Below, in pieces: positions 55,463-64,000 of a DNA stretch of 64,000 bases. Location: contig NZ_JAOQNH010000001.1 of NCBI RefSeq assembly GCF_025961205.1, positions 3,062,001 through 3,126,000 on the forward strand, in the 5' to 3' direction. The position numbers and the translations under genes were made by a program. The DNA comes from Azospirillum fermentarium. Lineage in GTDB: Bacteria > Pseudomonadota > Alphaproteobacteria > Azospirillales > Azospirillaceae. Under the pieces are notes generated by a model. The model made no database searches, was not told the DNA's origin, and saw only the letters and a list, made by a program, of their open reading frames with translations. Position 1 is the first letter of the stretch. Every line of letters starts with the position of its first letter.

Positions 55463-56698
55463 ATGGCTACCGAGATCAAAGTTCCGACTCTGGGTGAATC
55501 GGTGTCCGAAGCCACCGTCGCCCGCTGGCTGAAGCAGCCGGGGGCCGCCGTCGCTCTCGACGAGCCGCTGGTGGAGCTGGAAACCGACAAGGTGACGCTG
55601 GAAGTCAACGCCCCGGCGGCCGGCACCCTGGCGGAAATCATCGCCGCCGAAGGTGCCAACGTCGAAGTGGGCGCCGTGCTGGGCATTCTGTCCGACGGTG
55701 CCGCCAACGCCTCGGAAGTGGCCAAGCCGATCCAGGCCAAGCCGGAACCCACCCCGGCGGCGGCCCCGGCTGCCGCTCCGGCCAAGGGCGGCCACGAGCC
55801 GATGCCCGCCGCCAAGAAGCTGATCGCCGAAAAGGGCCTGGACGCCGGCTCCATCGCCGGCACCGGCAAGGACGGGCGCGTGACCAAGGGCGACGTCATC
55901 GACGCCGCCAAGAAGCCCGCCCCGGCCCCGGCTGCCGCCGCCCCGGCCCCCGCCAAGTACCAGTGGGCCGCCGGCACCGCCGGTGACCGCCCGCGTGCAG
56001 GCCAGGAAGAACGGGTCCGCATGACCCGCCTGCGCCAGCGCGTGGCCGAACGCCTGAAGGAAGCCCAGAACAGCGCGGCCATGCTGACCACCTTCAACGA
56101 GGTGGACATGACCAACGTCATGGCGCTGCGCAACGAATACAAGGACTTCTTCGAGAAGCGCCACAAGGTGCGCCTCGGCTTCATGTCCTTCTTCGTGCGC
56201 GCCGCCATCCAGGCGCTGAAGGAAATCCCGGCGGTCAACGCCGAGATCGACGGCACCGACATCGTGTACAAGAACTACTATGACATCGGTGTCGCCGTCG
56301 GCACGCCGCAGGGTCTGGTGGTTCCCATCGTGCGCGACGCCGACAAGATGAGCTTCGCCCAGATCGAAGGGAAGATCGGCGAGCTGGGTAAGAAGGGCCG
56401 CGACGGCAAGCTGTCGATGGAAGACCTGACCGGCGGCACCTTCACCATCTCCAACGGTGGCGTGTACGGCTCGCTGATGTCCACGCCCATCCTGAACCCG
56501 CCGCAGTCGGGCATCCTGGGCATGCACAAGACCATGGACCGCGCGGTCGTGGTCAACGGCAAGGTCGAAGTCCGCCCGATGATGTATCTGGCGCTGTCCT
56601 ACGACCACCGGATCATCGACGGCAAGGAAGCGGTGACCTTCCTCGTCCGCATCAAGGAATGCATCGAAGATCCGCGCCGTCTGCTGCTGGACGTGTAA
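55463..56698 (+). CDS. sucB: Dihydrolipoyl succinyltransferase, E2 of the 2-oxoglutarate complex
   Basis: This 411-residue E2 has one lipoyl domain with the lipoylated lysine in [12 protein letters not shown]. An Ala/Pro linker, a peripheral subunit-binding domain ([30 protein letters not shown]), another Ala/Pro linker and the acyltransferase core follow, the last ending in [13 protein letters not shown] (catalytic H and D). It transfers the succinyl group to CoA. An E3 gene (lpd) does not follow in this window; a terminator closes the operon. Confidence 0.95.
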   Translation: MATEIKVPTLGESVSEATVARWLKQPGAAVALDEPLVELETDKVTLEVNAPAAGTLAEIIAAEGANVEVGAVLGILSDGAANASEVAKPIQAKPEPTPAAAPAAAPAKGGHEPMPAAKKLIAEKGLDAGSIAGTGKDGRVTKGDVIDAAKKPAPAPAAAAPAPAKYQWAAGTAGDRPRAGQEERVRMTRLRQRVAERLKEAQNSAAMLTTFNEVDMTNVMALRNEYKDFFEKRHKVRLGFMSFFVRAAIQALKEIPAVNAEIDGTDIVYKNYYDIGVAVGTPQGLVVPIVRDADKMSFAQIEGKIGELGKKGRDGKLSMEDLTGGTFTISNGGVYGSLMSTPILNPPQSGILGMHKTMDRAVVVNGKVEVRPMMYLALSYDHRIIDGKEAVTFLVRIKECIEDPRRLLLDV

Positions 56699-56774
56699 TC
56701 GGTCAAGAAGGACGCGGGAGGGCGCTGCCCTCCCGCACCCCTCCCGCCAAAGGCCGGGGGGCCTTTGGAAACCC

Positions 56775-56818
56775 AAAAGAAAAGGGCCGGAAGCATCAGC
56801 CTCCGGCCCTTTTCTTTT
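56775..56818 (+). terminator. Bidirectional terminator after sucB
   Basis: A perfect 17-bp stem (AAAAGAAAAGGGCCGGA at 56775-56791 with TCCGGCCCTTTTCTTTT at 56802-56818) has a 10-base loop. A and T flanks make it work for both sucB and the converging lipoprotein gene. Confidence 0.93.
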
Positions 56819-56832
56819 GACGGAAAAACCCC

Positions 56833-57426
56833 TCAGCGCATGACGGCGAAGGACAGATCCTTGCGGATGCCGCCGTCCAGGCGGGCGTTCAGGTCGTCCA
56901 TCATGCGCGACACCAATTCCTGCAGCGTCGCATCCCGGTTGGCCGGGGTGATGTTCTCCGCCGTGGTGGTGGAGCGGGTCACGAACGCCTTGGTCGAGCC
57001 GCGGTGGGTGGCCGCACCCGACACTTCCGCCGAAATCTCCACCTCGATCCGGCCGTCGTAGCGCATGGCCTGATCGTTGGTGAAATAGCCCTTCACACCG
57101 CTGGTGGCCTTTTGCAGCGGCACGGCGACCAGGCTGGCATCCTTGATGGTCACGCGGGCCGAACCGCCGGTGCCGGCGGCGCGCAGGCGCTGCTGCGCCC
57201 ACAACTGCACCGCCTGCGACGGCGACACCGGGGCCGCCGCCTGTCCCGCCGGAATGCGGGCGGCATCGACCACGTTCACCGACGCCACCGACAGCATGAT
57301 CGGCGCGTAGTTGGAGAAATCCACGGGCCGCGCCGTCACCGGCGGCTGGCTGGTGGAACAGGCGGCCAGGGCCGCCACCATCATCGCCCCCAGAACCGAG
57401 CGGCGGAGCACAAAAAGGCGGGTCAC
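56833..57426 (-). CDS. Hypothetical lipoprotein
   Basis: This 197-residue protein has a lipoprotein signal (LRRSVLGAMMVAALAACSTSQ, lipobox LAAC). The mature domain contains LMLSVASVNVVDA-like strands and a helical end (LQELVSRMMDDLNARLDGGI). It resembles small alphaproteobacterial envelope lipoproteins of unknown role. It is last of the argD-argF-hslO leftward run, 37 bp after hslO. Confidence 0.7.
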   Translation of the reverse strand: MTRLFVLRRSVLGAMMVAALAACSTSQPPVTARPVDFSNYAPIMLSVASVNVVDAARIPAGQAAAPVSPSQAVQLWAQQRLRAAGTGGSARVTIKDASLVAVPLQKATSGVKGYFTNDQAMRYDGRIEVEISAEVSGAATHRGSTKAFVTRSTTTAENITPANRDATLQELVSRMMDDLNARLDGGIRKDLSFAVMR

Positions 57427-57463
57427 GACAAGGATACTCCCGGCTTATAAGACCGCCGGGGGC

Positions 57464-58420
57464 TTAGGCCCCCGGCGCGGTTCCGTAAAGCTGATCCAGA
57501 TCGGCGTCGGAAAAGCGGTAGGCGGTGGAGCAGAACTGACAGGTCACTTCCACCTGTCCATCCTCGGTCTTCAGCCCCGCCACCTCGTCCCGCGGCAGCC
57601 GACTCAGCATGTCCGTCACCTTCTGTCGCGAACAGCGGCAGCCGAAGCGCAAGGAATGGGGCGCCCACGCCCGCACGCCGTCCTCGTGGAACAGGCGGTA
57701 CAGCAGATCGCCGGCCTTGAGCGCCGGGTCCAGCATCTCGTCGGCGGTGGCGCTGGCCAGCAGCGCCATGGCCCGGCGCCACCCGTCCTCGTCGCCGTCC
57801 GACAGCACCGCCTGCTGCCCCGGCTGGGGTTCGGGCAGGCGCTGGACCATGATGCCGCCGGCACGCCACGGGCCACCCTCCCCGTCCCGGTCCACCGCCA
57901 CCGTGATGCCGGTGTCGATCTGTTCGGACTGGCGGAAATAGTGCTGGACGCAATCGGTCAGGGTCTTGCCCGACAGCTCCACGATGCCCTGATAGCGGTC
58001 GGTGTTCGGCCCCTGATCGACGGTGAAGGCGATGTAGCCCTTGTTCAACAGCGCCGGGGCCGGGGCGATGGCGATATCCTCCGCCGCCGTCTCCACCGCT
58101 TGCGCGTCGAACTGGGCATAGGCGCGCACGTCGCCGGTGGAGGTGACGTCGGCCACCACCAGTTTCATCGGCCCGTCGCCCTTGGCCTGAAGGGTGAAAA
58201 TCCCCTCGTACTTCAGCATGCTGGCCAGCAGCACCGCCAGGGTGGCGGTTTCCGCCAGGAAGCGGGCCACGGTGTCGGGATAGGCGTGCCGGGTCAGGAT
58301 CTCGTCCAGCGTCGGTCCCAGCCGCACCATGCGCCCGCGCAGGGCGGACGCTTCGATCTGGAACGGCTGGACCAGATCATCCAGCGCCGAGGGGGTGGAC
58401 ACAGAAGAAGGTTCGGTCAT
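57464..58420 (-). CDS. hslO: Hsp33, redox-activated chaperone
   Basis: This 318-residue Hsp33 has the zinc-binding redox switch: CRCS in the linker region (LRFGCRCSRQKV) and CQFC near the C-terminus (QVEVTCQFCSTAYRF). Oxidation of these cysteines activates the holdase. The N-terminal DLVQPFQIEASALRGRMVRLG and the middle ELSGKTLTDCVQHYFRQSEQ match the family. It lies 27 bp after argF, a common alphaproteobacterial order. Confidence 0.93.
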   Translation of the reverse strand: MTEPSSVSTPSALDDLVQPFQIEASALRGRMVRLGPTLDEILTRHAYPDTVARFLAETATLAVLLASMLKYEGIFTLQAKGDGPMKLVVADVTSTGDVRAYAQFDAQAVETAAEDIAIAPAPALLNKGYIAFTVDQGPNTDRYQGIVELSGKTLTDCVQHYFRQSEQIDTGITVAVDRDGEGGPWRAGGIMVQRLPEPQPGQQAVLSDGDEDGWRRAMALLASATADEMLDPALKAGDLLYRLFHEDGVRAWAPHSLRFGCRCSRQKVTDMLSRLPRDEVAGLKTEDGQVEVTCQFCSTAYRFSDADLDQLYGTAPGA

Positions 58421-58447
58421 CCGTACATCACACGAAGGATAAGGAGA

Positions 58448-59362
58448 TCAGAGGCCCAGGCACCAGGCCAGGACCGCCTTTTGCGCGTGGAGACGGTTTT
58501 CCGCCTCGTCCCAGACGGCCGACTGATGGCCATCCATGACCGAATCGGTCACCTCTTCCCCACGGTGCGCGGGCAGGCAATGCTGGAATATGGCGTGCGG
58601 CGCGGCCAATGCCATAAGCGCATCGTTCACCTGATAGCGGCCCAGCACTGCGTAGCGCTCGGCCATCTCCTCTTCCGTGTGGTTCATGGACACCCAGGCG
58701 TCGGTGACGACGCAATCGGCGCCGCGCACCGCCTCTGCCGGGTCTTCCAGCAGGACGATGTTCCCGCCCTCGCTCTTCGCCCACTGCACCAGACTGTCGG
58801 ACAGGCACAGGCTGGGCGGACAGGCCAGGCGCAGTTCGAACCCGAACCGCACCGCGGCGTGAACCCAGCTTGCCGCCACGTTGTTGGCGTCGCCCACCCA
58901 CGCCACCGTGCGCCCGGTGATGGTCCCCAGACGTTCCTCGAACGTCTGGAGATCGGCCATGATCTGGCAGGGGTGGGATTCGTTGGTCAGCGCGTTGATG
59001 ACCGGCACCGAGGCGTATTTCGCCAGCTCCAGCAGGCGCTGTTCGGCGCCGGTGCGGATCATGATCGCATCCACGAAACGGGACAGCACGCGGGCGGTGT
59101 CGGGGATCGTCTCCCCGCGGCCCAACTGCATCTCGTCGCTGCGCAGCACCACGGGCGTGCCGCCGAGCTGGGCCATGCCCACCTCGAACGACACGCGGGT
59201 GCGGGTGGACGGCTTTTCGAACAGCATGGCCAGCGTGCGCCCGGATGCCAGCGTGCGATAGGCCGCCGGATCACGCTTCATCGCCACCGCGCGGTCGAGG
59301 ATGCCGCGCAGCGTGGCCGTGTCGAAATGATGGATGTCGAGAAAATGCCGGGGCGACGTCAT
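58448..59362 (-). CDS. argF: Ornithine carbamoyltransferase
   Basis: This 304-residue enzyme makes citrulline from ornithine and carbamoyl phosphate in arginine biosynthesis. It shows the carbamoyl-phosphate motif [24 protein letters not shown], the ornithine-side MNHTEEE region, and [13 protein letters not shown] near the end. Its ATG overlaps the argD stop by 4 bp (ATGA), so the two are translationally coupled. The start at 59362 begins [13 protein letters not shown]. Confidence 0.95.
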   Translation of the reverse strand: MTSPRHFLDIHHFDTATLRGILDRAVAMKRDPAAYRTLASGRTLAMLFEKPSTRTRVSFEVGMAQLGGTPVVLRSDEMQLGRGETIPDTARVLSRFVDAIMIRTGAEQRLLELAKYASVPVINALTNESHPCQIMADLQTFEERLGTITGRTVAWVGDANNVAASWVHAAVRFGFELRLACPPSLCLSDSLVQWAKSEGGNIVLLEDPAEAVRGADCVVTDAWVSMNHTEEEMAERYAVLGRYQVNDALMALAAPHAIFQHCLPAHRGEEVTDSVMDGHQSAVWDEAENRLHAQKAVLAWCLGL

Positions 59363-60531
59363 GCGGCGAACTCCTGCGCCGTGCGGTCCAGAATGGCGAT
59401 GGCTTCGTTCACTTCCCCCTCGCCAATGATGAGCGGCGGCAGCAGACGGACAACATTGTCCCCAGCCGGAACCGACAGCATCCCGTTGGCGCGCAGCTTC
59501 GCCACCACGTCGCCGTTGGCGGGCACGCACTTCAGGCCCAGCAGCAGCCCCTTGCCGCGCACCTCGCTGAACACGGCCCCGCGGCGGCTCACCAGCTCTT
59601 CCAGCTTGGCGTGCATGTACGCACCGACCCGCTCCACGTTTTCCAGGAATCCGGGGGCCAGCAGATGATCGAGAACGGCGTTGCCCACGGCGGTGGCCAG
59701 CGGGTTGCCGCCATAGGTCGAACCATGGGTGCCGGCGGTCATGCCCACCGCCGCCTTTTCGGTGGCAAGGCAGGCCCCCAGCGGGAATCCGCCGCCGATG
59801 CCCTTGGCCGAGGCCACCACGTCCGGCGTGATGCCGGCCCATTCATAGGCGAACAGCTTGCCGGTGCGGCCCATGCCGGTCTGGATTTCGTCCAGGAACA
59901 GCAGCAGGCCGAATTCGTCGCACACCGCGCGCAGGCCCCGGAGGAAGTCCACCGAACCTTCGCGGATGCCGCCCTCGCCCTGGATCGGCTCCAGGCAGAT
60001 GGCGGCGGTCTCGTCGGAGACGGCGTTGCGCACCTCGTTCAGGTTGCCGAACGCCACCTGATCGAATCCGTCGGGCATGGGGCCGAAGCCCTTGACCAGC
60101 TTTTCCTGTTTCGCGGCGGCGATGGCGGTGGTGGTGCGCCCGTGGAACGCCTGTTCAAAGGTGATGACGCGCCACTTCTGCGGATTGCCGGTCTCGTAAT
60201 GGTACTTGCGGCAGACCTTCAGCCCGCACTCCCACGCTTCCGCACCGGAATTGGTGAAGAACACGGTGTCGGCAAAGGTGTTTTCCACCAGCCGCTTGCC
60301 CAGCGACTCCTGCCCCGCCACCCGGAACAGGTTGGAGGTGTGCCAGATCTTCTTCGCCTGCTCGGTCAAGGCGGCGACCAGAGCGGGGTGCGCGTGACCC
60401 AGCGCGTTCACGGCCACACCCGCGGCGAAGTCAAGGTATCGTCGGCCCGCCGTGTCGAAGATATACGGACCTTCCCCCCGCTCGAAAACGACGTCCGCAC
60501 GGGCATAGGTGGGCATGACGACGGGAATCAC
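59359..60531 (-). CDS. argD: Acetylornithine aminotransferase
   Basis: This 390-residue class III aminotransferase converts N-acetylglutamate semialdehyde to N-acetylornithine. It shows [41 protein letters not shown], and the PLP lysine in [14 protein letters not shown]. The GTG at 60531 ([19 protein letters not shown]) was chosen because GGGAG lies eight bases upstream and homologues start [11 protein letters not shown]; an internal ATG at 60516 is the alternative. It leads argD-argF-hslO. A full promoter and leader hairpin lie directly upstream. Confidence 0.94.
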   Translation of the reverse strand: MIPVVMPTYARADVVFERGEGPYIFDTAGRRYLDFAAGVAVNALGHAHPALVAALTEQAKKIWHTSNLFRVAGQESLGKRLVENTFADTVFFTNSGAEAWECGLKVCRKYHYETGNPQKWRVITFEQAFHGRTTTAIAAAKQEKLVKGFGPMPDGFDQVAFGNLNEVRNAVSDETAAICLEPIQGEGGIREGSVDFLRGLRAVCDEFGLLLFLDEIQTGMGRTGKLFAYEWAGITPDVVASAKGIGGGFPLGACLATEKAAVGMTAGTHGSTYGGNPLATAVGNAVLDHLLAPGFLENVERVGAYMHAKLEELVSRRGAVFSEVRGKGLLLGLKCVPANGDVVAKLRANGMLSVPAGDNVVRLLPPLIIGEGEVNEAIAILDRTAQEFAA

Positions 60532-60550
60532 GGCACAAACTCCCAAAAGC

Positions 60551-60583
60551 AAAAAGGCCCGGCGGGCACCCTTGCACGCCGGG
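60551..60583 (-). terminator. Terminator-like hairpin in the argD leader
   Basis: On the minus strand CCCGGCG (60583-60577) pairs with CGCCGGG (60564-60558) around a 12-base loop, followed by CCTTTTTGC. It lies 20 bases before the argD GTG and starts almost at the predicted transcription start. It could end permease transcripts, attenuate argD, or protect the argD mRNA 5' end. Confidence 0.6.
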
Positions 60584-60590
60584 GACGGGA

Positions 60591-60619
60591 ACTATCGGGG
60601 GATTACCCCCTTCTGTCAA
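60591..60619 (-). promoter_or_regulatory. Sigma-70 type promoter of argD-argF-hslO
   Basis: On the minus strand TTGACA (60619-60614) and GATAGT (60596-60591) are separated by 17 bp. The spacer contains GGGGGTAATCCCCC, a 5-bp inverted repeat that could serve as an operator. Transcription should begin near 60584, giving a leader of about 53 bases. Confidence 0.65.
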
Positions 60620-60642
60620 TCGCACCGCACCGATTTCGGCGG

Positions 60643-61446
60643 TCAGGCCTTCAATTTGTAGCCGCTGCGCACCATGCGCCACGCCAGCCACCACAGGGCC
60701 ACGTTGATGCCCAGCATCACCGCCACACCCACACCCAGCGTGCCGTCCGACCGCCCGATGAAGCCGTAGCGGAACCCGTCGATCATGTAGAAGAACGGGT
60801 CGAAATGGGCCACCCACCAGAACGGAGTGGGCAGGTTCTCCACCGAATAGAAGGTGCCCGACAGGAACGACAGCGGCGTGACCACGAAATTGGTCACCGC
60901 CGCGATGTGGTCGAACTTCTCCGACCACACCCCGCCGATGAAGCCCAGCAGCGCCAGCAGCGAGGCCGCCATCACCGCGTGGTACACCACGAAGAAGGGG
61001 TGCGCCACGTGCACCGGCACGAACAGCGCGATGGCGACGGCGGTCACCAGCCCCACCACCAGGCCGCGGGTCACCCCGCCCAGCACGAAGCCGGCCACGA
61101 ATTCCATGGGCGACAGCGGCGGCATCAGGATATCGACGATGTTCCCCTGCACCTTGGAAATCACCACCGAGGACGAGGTGTTGGCAAAGGCGTTCTGGGC
61201 CAGCGCCATCATGATCAGGCCGGGAGCCAGGAATTCCATATAGGGCACGGTGCCCACCGTGCGCACCGCCCCGCCCAGCGCGAGCGCAAAGACGGCGTAG
61301 AACAGCAGCGTGGTCACCACCGGCGCCCAGATGGTCTGCTGATGGACCTTGACGAACCGCCAGACCTCGCGGGCATAGAGGGTCCACAGCCCGATCCAGT
61401 TGACGGAACCGATGGTGCGCGGCATGGGAGGAAGCGGGTGAGTCAT
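60643..61446 (-). CDS. ABC-2 type transporter permease
   Basis: This 267-residue membrane protein has about six helices of the ABC-2 permease type. Visible segments include TLYAREVWRFVKVHQQTIWAPVVTTLLF near the start, YMEFLAPGLIMMALAQNAFANTSSSVV, and SGTFYSVENLPTPFWWVAHFDPFFYMIDGFRYGFIG, a typical export-permease signature. The partner ATPase is not adjacent. The ATG at 61446 begins MTHPLPPMPRTIG. It diverges from recX and lies upstream of argD on the same strand. Confidence 0.85.
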   Translation of the reverse strand: MTHPLPPMPRTIGSVNWIGLWTLYAREVWRFVKVHQQTIWAPVVTTLLFYAVFALALGGAVRTVGTVPYMEFLAPGLIMMALAQNAFANTSSSVVISKVQGNIVDILMPPLSPMEFVAGFVLGGVTRGLVVGLVTAVAIALFVPVHVAHPFFVVYHAVMAASLLALLGFIGGVWSEKFDHIAAVTNFVVTPLSFLSGTFYSVENLPTPFWWVAHFDPFFYMIDGFRYGFIGRSDGTLGVGVAVMLGINVALWWLAWRMVRSGYKLKA

Positions 61447-61538
61447 CGCCTGTCGGAACCCAACGCATCGTGTCGAACGGGACGGGAACCTAGGCCGGTC
61501 CCCGGTTCGGAGCAACCTTTACCAACGGAAGGGCCGCC

Positions 61539-62099
61539 ATGCCATCCCCCCGCCAGCCCCCCCGCCCGCCCAGACCCGTGACCCCGGACTCGCTGGAACG
61601 CTCGGCCCTGCGCTACCTGGAACGCTTCGCCACCTCGGCGGAAAATTTCCGCCGGGTGCTGATGCGCAAGGTGGATGCCGCCGCCCGCGCCCACCCGGGC
61701 CTGGACCGGGAGCAGGCCGCGGGATGGGTGGAGGCGCTGATTCGCCGCTACACCGGGGCCGGGCTGCTGAACGACGCCGCCTATGCCGACATGAAGGCCG
61801 GCAGCCTGCACCGCCGCGGCACCTCCACCCGCGCCATCCGGGAAAAGCTGGCGGCCAAGGGCGTGGACCGCGGTGCGGTGGACCGGGCACTAGACGGTCT
61901 GGACGCCGACACCGACGGGCCGCTGGACCGCGCCGCCGCCCTGGCGCTGGCCCGCCGCCGCCGGCTGGGCCCCTTCCGCGCGCCGGACAAGCGGGCCGCA
62001 CTGCGCGACAAGGATCTGGCGGCCCTGGGACGCGCCGGCTTCGATTACGCCACCGCCCGCAGCGTCATCGACGGAAACACGGACGGGGAAGAGGAGTGA
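61539..62099 (+). CDS. recX: RecX-family recombination regulator
   Basis: This 186-residue basic helical protein has a three-helix repeat pattern typical of RecX: LERSALRYLERFATSAENFRRVLMRKV, then GLLNDAAYADMKAGSLHRRGTSTRAIREKLAAKGVDRGAV, and a late FDYATARSVID. RecX binds RecA filaments and limits their activity. recA is not in the window. It diverges from the ABC-2 permease. An AT-richer 126-bp gap with a GCGGAC/GTCCGC inverted repeat (62178-62198) separates it from the next gene. Confidence 0.85.
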   Translation: MPSPRQPPRPPRPVTPDSLERSALRYLERFATSAENFRRVLMRKVDAAARAHPGLDREQAAGWVEALIRRYTGAGLLNDAAYADMKAGSLHRRGTSTRAIREKLAAKGVDRGAVDRALDGLDADTDGPLDRAAALALARRRRLGPFRAPDKRAALRDKDLAALGRAGFDYATARSVIDGNTDGEEE

Positions 62100-62225
62100 C
62101 GCCGAAACGAATACCTATGAATTCCAACGCACCACTCCATTCGATAACAATTCTATTTTGTGGACTTGGGCATTACAGCGGACTTTATTACCGTCCGCCG
62201 TGATTGACGTTCGGGATCGTGTCCG

Positions 62226-63251
62226 ATGATTGAAATTCTGGCCGGATTGGGGGCGGCGGCGGGGACCGTCTATGCCGCCGCCTATGTTTTCCTGCCGCGC
62301 TATTTGTCCAAGAGCATTCCCACCCCGGAAAAACGGTCGGACAGCGAAGACCGCAACCGCGCCATCATTTCGGCCACCTTCGCCGCCATCGGCGCCGTCG
62401 CCGCCTTTCTCTACAACGTCTACGACGACTCGGAGAAAGAGAAGCTGCGGATCGAGAACGAGGCCCGCAAGACCCGCAGCGACTACATCGCGCGGCTGAA
62501 CGGCTACACCCGCGACATCTTCCACGCCAACCCCGCCGAGGTGGTGTCGATGCTCTATTCCGTCGGCCTGATGGCCGCGGAGGACGAGGACATCCACCGC
62601 ATCATGACCGAGGTGATGCGCACCTACCTCCATGCCCAGGTTCCCCTGCCCACCGACGTGGATTTCCACAGCGTCACGCCCGTTGCCGGCATCACCATGG
62701 GGCCGCAGACCGCCATCAACGTGCTGGGCTGGCGCCATCTGGCCTATGACCCGCCCCATCACACCCCGGACCTGAGCCATCTGATGCTGAAGGGCGCCAC
62801 GTTCCGCGGCATGAACGGCTACGCCAAGGCGCTGTTCTACGGATCCATGCTGCCGGCCACCGATTTCCGCTACGGCGATTTTTCGGGCACCCGGTTCGAC
62901 GGCGCCGTCTTCGACGATTGGGTGGCCTATCAGACCAGCGGCACGGGCGGGCCCTGGAACAGCGGCATTCCCCAGCGGCCCGGCTGGACGTGGGAGCGCT
63001 ATTCCTACGCCGCCAACTTCTTCAGCGCCAATCTGGAACGGGCCCAGTTCAGCGGAGCCCGCCTGTCGGGGGCCATCTTCACCAACGCCCGGCTGGCCGG
63101 CGCCCGCTTCGACGGCGCCACCCTGACGCGCGCCGATTTCACCGGCGCCATCGACATCGACAAGGCGGTGTTCGACGGCGCCTGTTCCGATGACATGGCC
63201 CATTTCCCCGCAGCCCTGAAGAGCAACCCCGCCATCCGCAACGGGTGCTGA
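62226..63251 (+). CDS. Membrane protein with pentapeptide repeats
   Basis: This 341-residue protein has two N-terminal hydrophobic helices (ILAGLGAAAGTVYAAAYVFLP and AIISATFAAIGAVAAFLYNV) and a charged helical segment. C-terminal pentapeptide repeats (A(D/N)Lxx type) run from about residue 180, including LKGATFRGMNGYAKALFYGS, FSANLERAQFSGARLSGAIF and ARFDGATLTRADFTGAI, forming a right-handed beta-helix. The membrane anchor places the helix on one face of the membrane. Role is unknown. Confidence 0.75.
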   Translation: MIEILAGLGAAAGTVYAAAYVFLPRYLSKSIPTPEKRSDSEDRNRAIISATFAAIGAVAAFLYNVYDDSEKEKLRIENEARKTRSDYIARLNGYTRDIFHANPAEVVSMLYSVGLMAAEDEDIHRIMTEVMRTYLHAQVPLPTDVDFHSVTPVAGITMGPQTAINVLGWRHLAYDPPHHTPDLSHLMLKGATFRGMNGYAKALFYGSMLPATDFRYGDFSGTRFDGAVFDDWVAYQTSGTGGPWNSGIPQRPGWTWERYSYAANFFSANLERAQFSGARLSGAIFTNARLAGARFDGATLTRADFTGAIDIDKAVFDGACSDDMAHFPAALKSNPAIRNGC

Positions 63252-63344
63252 GCCGCATCGCCGAGCCCGCCCTTGGCGGCGGCGGGCCGGGCGGGTATGG
63301 TTGGGACACGCCCCTGTTTTTCCATAAGGAAAGGCCCCACGCCC

Positions 63345-63467
63345 ATGAAGGCGATGCTCCTCGGCTTTGCCGCCGCCATCCTGATCGCCGCCGGTGCCGC
63401 CGCGGTGCTGACCACGGCGGACCATTCCAGCGCCCAGCGCTACGCCACCCCGTCCGCCCGGCTGTGA
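63345..63467 (+). CDS. Small single-pass membrane protein, 40 residues
   Basis: MKAMLLGFAAAILIAAGAAAVLTTADHSSAQRYATPSARL has one transmembrane or signal helix and a short soluble tail. Similar 40-residue proteins recur in alphaproteobacteria, though no function is known. AAGG about twelve bases before the ATG supports translation. It follows the pentapeptide gene after 93 bp and converges on the phytase-like gene. Confidence 0.6.
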   Translation: MKAMLLGFAAAILIAAGAAAVLTTADHSSAQRYATPSARL

Positions 63468-63479
63468 CCGCGGCCCCGC

Positions 63480-64000
63480 TTACGGGTCGAGGCTGAACAT
63501 CAGCAGCAGGGTCCGCTGCAGCGGGCTGAAATTGTCGTCGGAGACGAGGTAGACCAAAAGCCGCCCGTCGGGGCCGGTGCGCACCGACAGCCCTTCGTAA
63601 TTGTCCAGCGGCAGGGGCGGGCCGATCCGGGCCACCTCCTCCCCCTCCAGCACGGCGCCGGGGCGCACGGCGGCGGCGGGCACCCGCACCAGCCGCGACC
63701 CCCAGCCGCCCAGCAGGGAAAAATACCGCTCCAGCACCAGAAGGCCGCCATCCGGCAAGGCCGCCGCCGAGGTCGGACGGTAATGGGGCCGGGCGCGGTA
63801 GGTCACCCGTTGCCAGCCGTCCGCCGTGGCCGGCAGCGACGGCGCCAGCCAGCCGCGCCGTTCGGGTACCCCGTCGTCCTCCCCCTCCTCCAGCAGCAGG
63901 AAGCGGCCGTCGGGAAACAGGGCCATGGCCTCCAGCCCGCCGTTGGGGGGCGAGGTGGCGGTGTCGGCCGGAACCGGCACCGGAACCGGCAGGGTGCCGG
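63480..64000 (-). CDS. Phytase-like esterase domain protein, 5' part cut by window edge
   Basis: The open frame runs off the right edge, so the N-terminus is missing. The visible part has EAMALFPDGRFLLLEEGEDDGVPERRGWLA, PTSAAALPDGGLLVLERYFSLLGGWGSRLVRV, and DNYEGLSVRTGPDGRLLVYLVSDDNFSPLQRTLLLMFSL near the C-terminal end, fitting the esterase-like domain of phytase family (beta-propeller). Members are usually exported. An internal GTG at 63978-63980 is not a likely start because the frame stays open beyond it. Confidence 0.75.
   Translation of the reverse strand, partial: GTLPVPVPVPADTATSPPNGGLEAMALFPDGRFLLLEEGEDDGVPERRGWLAPSLPATADGWQRVTYRARPHYRPTSAAALPDGGLLVLERYFSLLGGWGSRLVRVPAAAVRPGAVLEGEEVARIGPPLPLDNYEGLSVRTGPDGRLLVYLVSDDNFSPLQRTLLLMFSLDP

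Overview
The window is high-GC, densely coded chromosomal DNA from an alphaproteobacterium, most likely Rhodospirillales and Azospirillum-like. That placement is inferred from the gene set: a fixABCX operon under NifA/sigma-54 control, HpnCDE hopanoid genes, a PccR-type propionyl-CoA regulon, the mdh-sucCDAB block, an NDUFAF6-like gene, and DUF4169 and DUF2336 proteins. No search was run. No rRNA, tRNA or CRISPR array was found.

Layout. 1-4.4 kb: a partial TPR gene diverges from fixABCX, the electron-transfer complex that supplies low-potential electrons to nitrogenase. The fix promoter is readable in full: two NifA upstream activator sites, an IHF site and a consensus -24/-12 element. 4.4-14.2 kb: 3-hydroxybutyrate dehydrogenase, a large AsmA protein, a DUF4169 protein, a bacteriohemerythrin, an SH3 lipoprotein, a translationally coupled purine-catabolism pair (puuD-guaD), an alpha/beta hydrolase lacking its usual nucleophile, and a YbjQ protein. 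14.3-23.2 kb: tex, trmFO, an NDUFAF6-like gene, hpnCDE (farnesyl-PP to squalene) and sodB. 23.2-31.9 kb: a heptad-repeat protein, then the leftward propionyl-CoA operon pccB-pccA-bioY-mcm with its divergent regulator pccR.

32-45.8 kb: small membrane and hypothetical genes, cysS-gltX, elbB, a VUT transporter, a response regulator/CHASE-kinase pair, cimA, trmJ, an acetyltransferase and a periplasmic solute-binding protein. 45.9-47.2 kb: a complete IS5-family element with 15-bp terminal inverted repeats and a TTAG target duplication, sitting just upstream of a DUF2336 gene. 48.5-56.8 kb: mdh, sucC, sucD, sucA and sucB (TCA cycle; lpd is absent here). 56.8-64 kb: a lipoprotein, hslO, argF and argD on the minus strand with a readable argD promoter and leader hairpin, an ABC-2 permease, recX, a pentapeptide-repeat membrane protein, a 40-residue membrane protein and a partial phytase-like esterase.

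Most of the window is core metabolism. No obviously new multi-gene system was seen. The most informative signals are regulatory (fix promoter, candidate PccR boxes, argD leader, sucC operator-like repeat), plus the IS with an internal third end-like copy, the serine-less hydrolase, the biotin transporter inside the biotin-enzyme operon, and one structured intergenic region at 33.8-34.0 kb.
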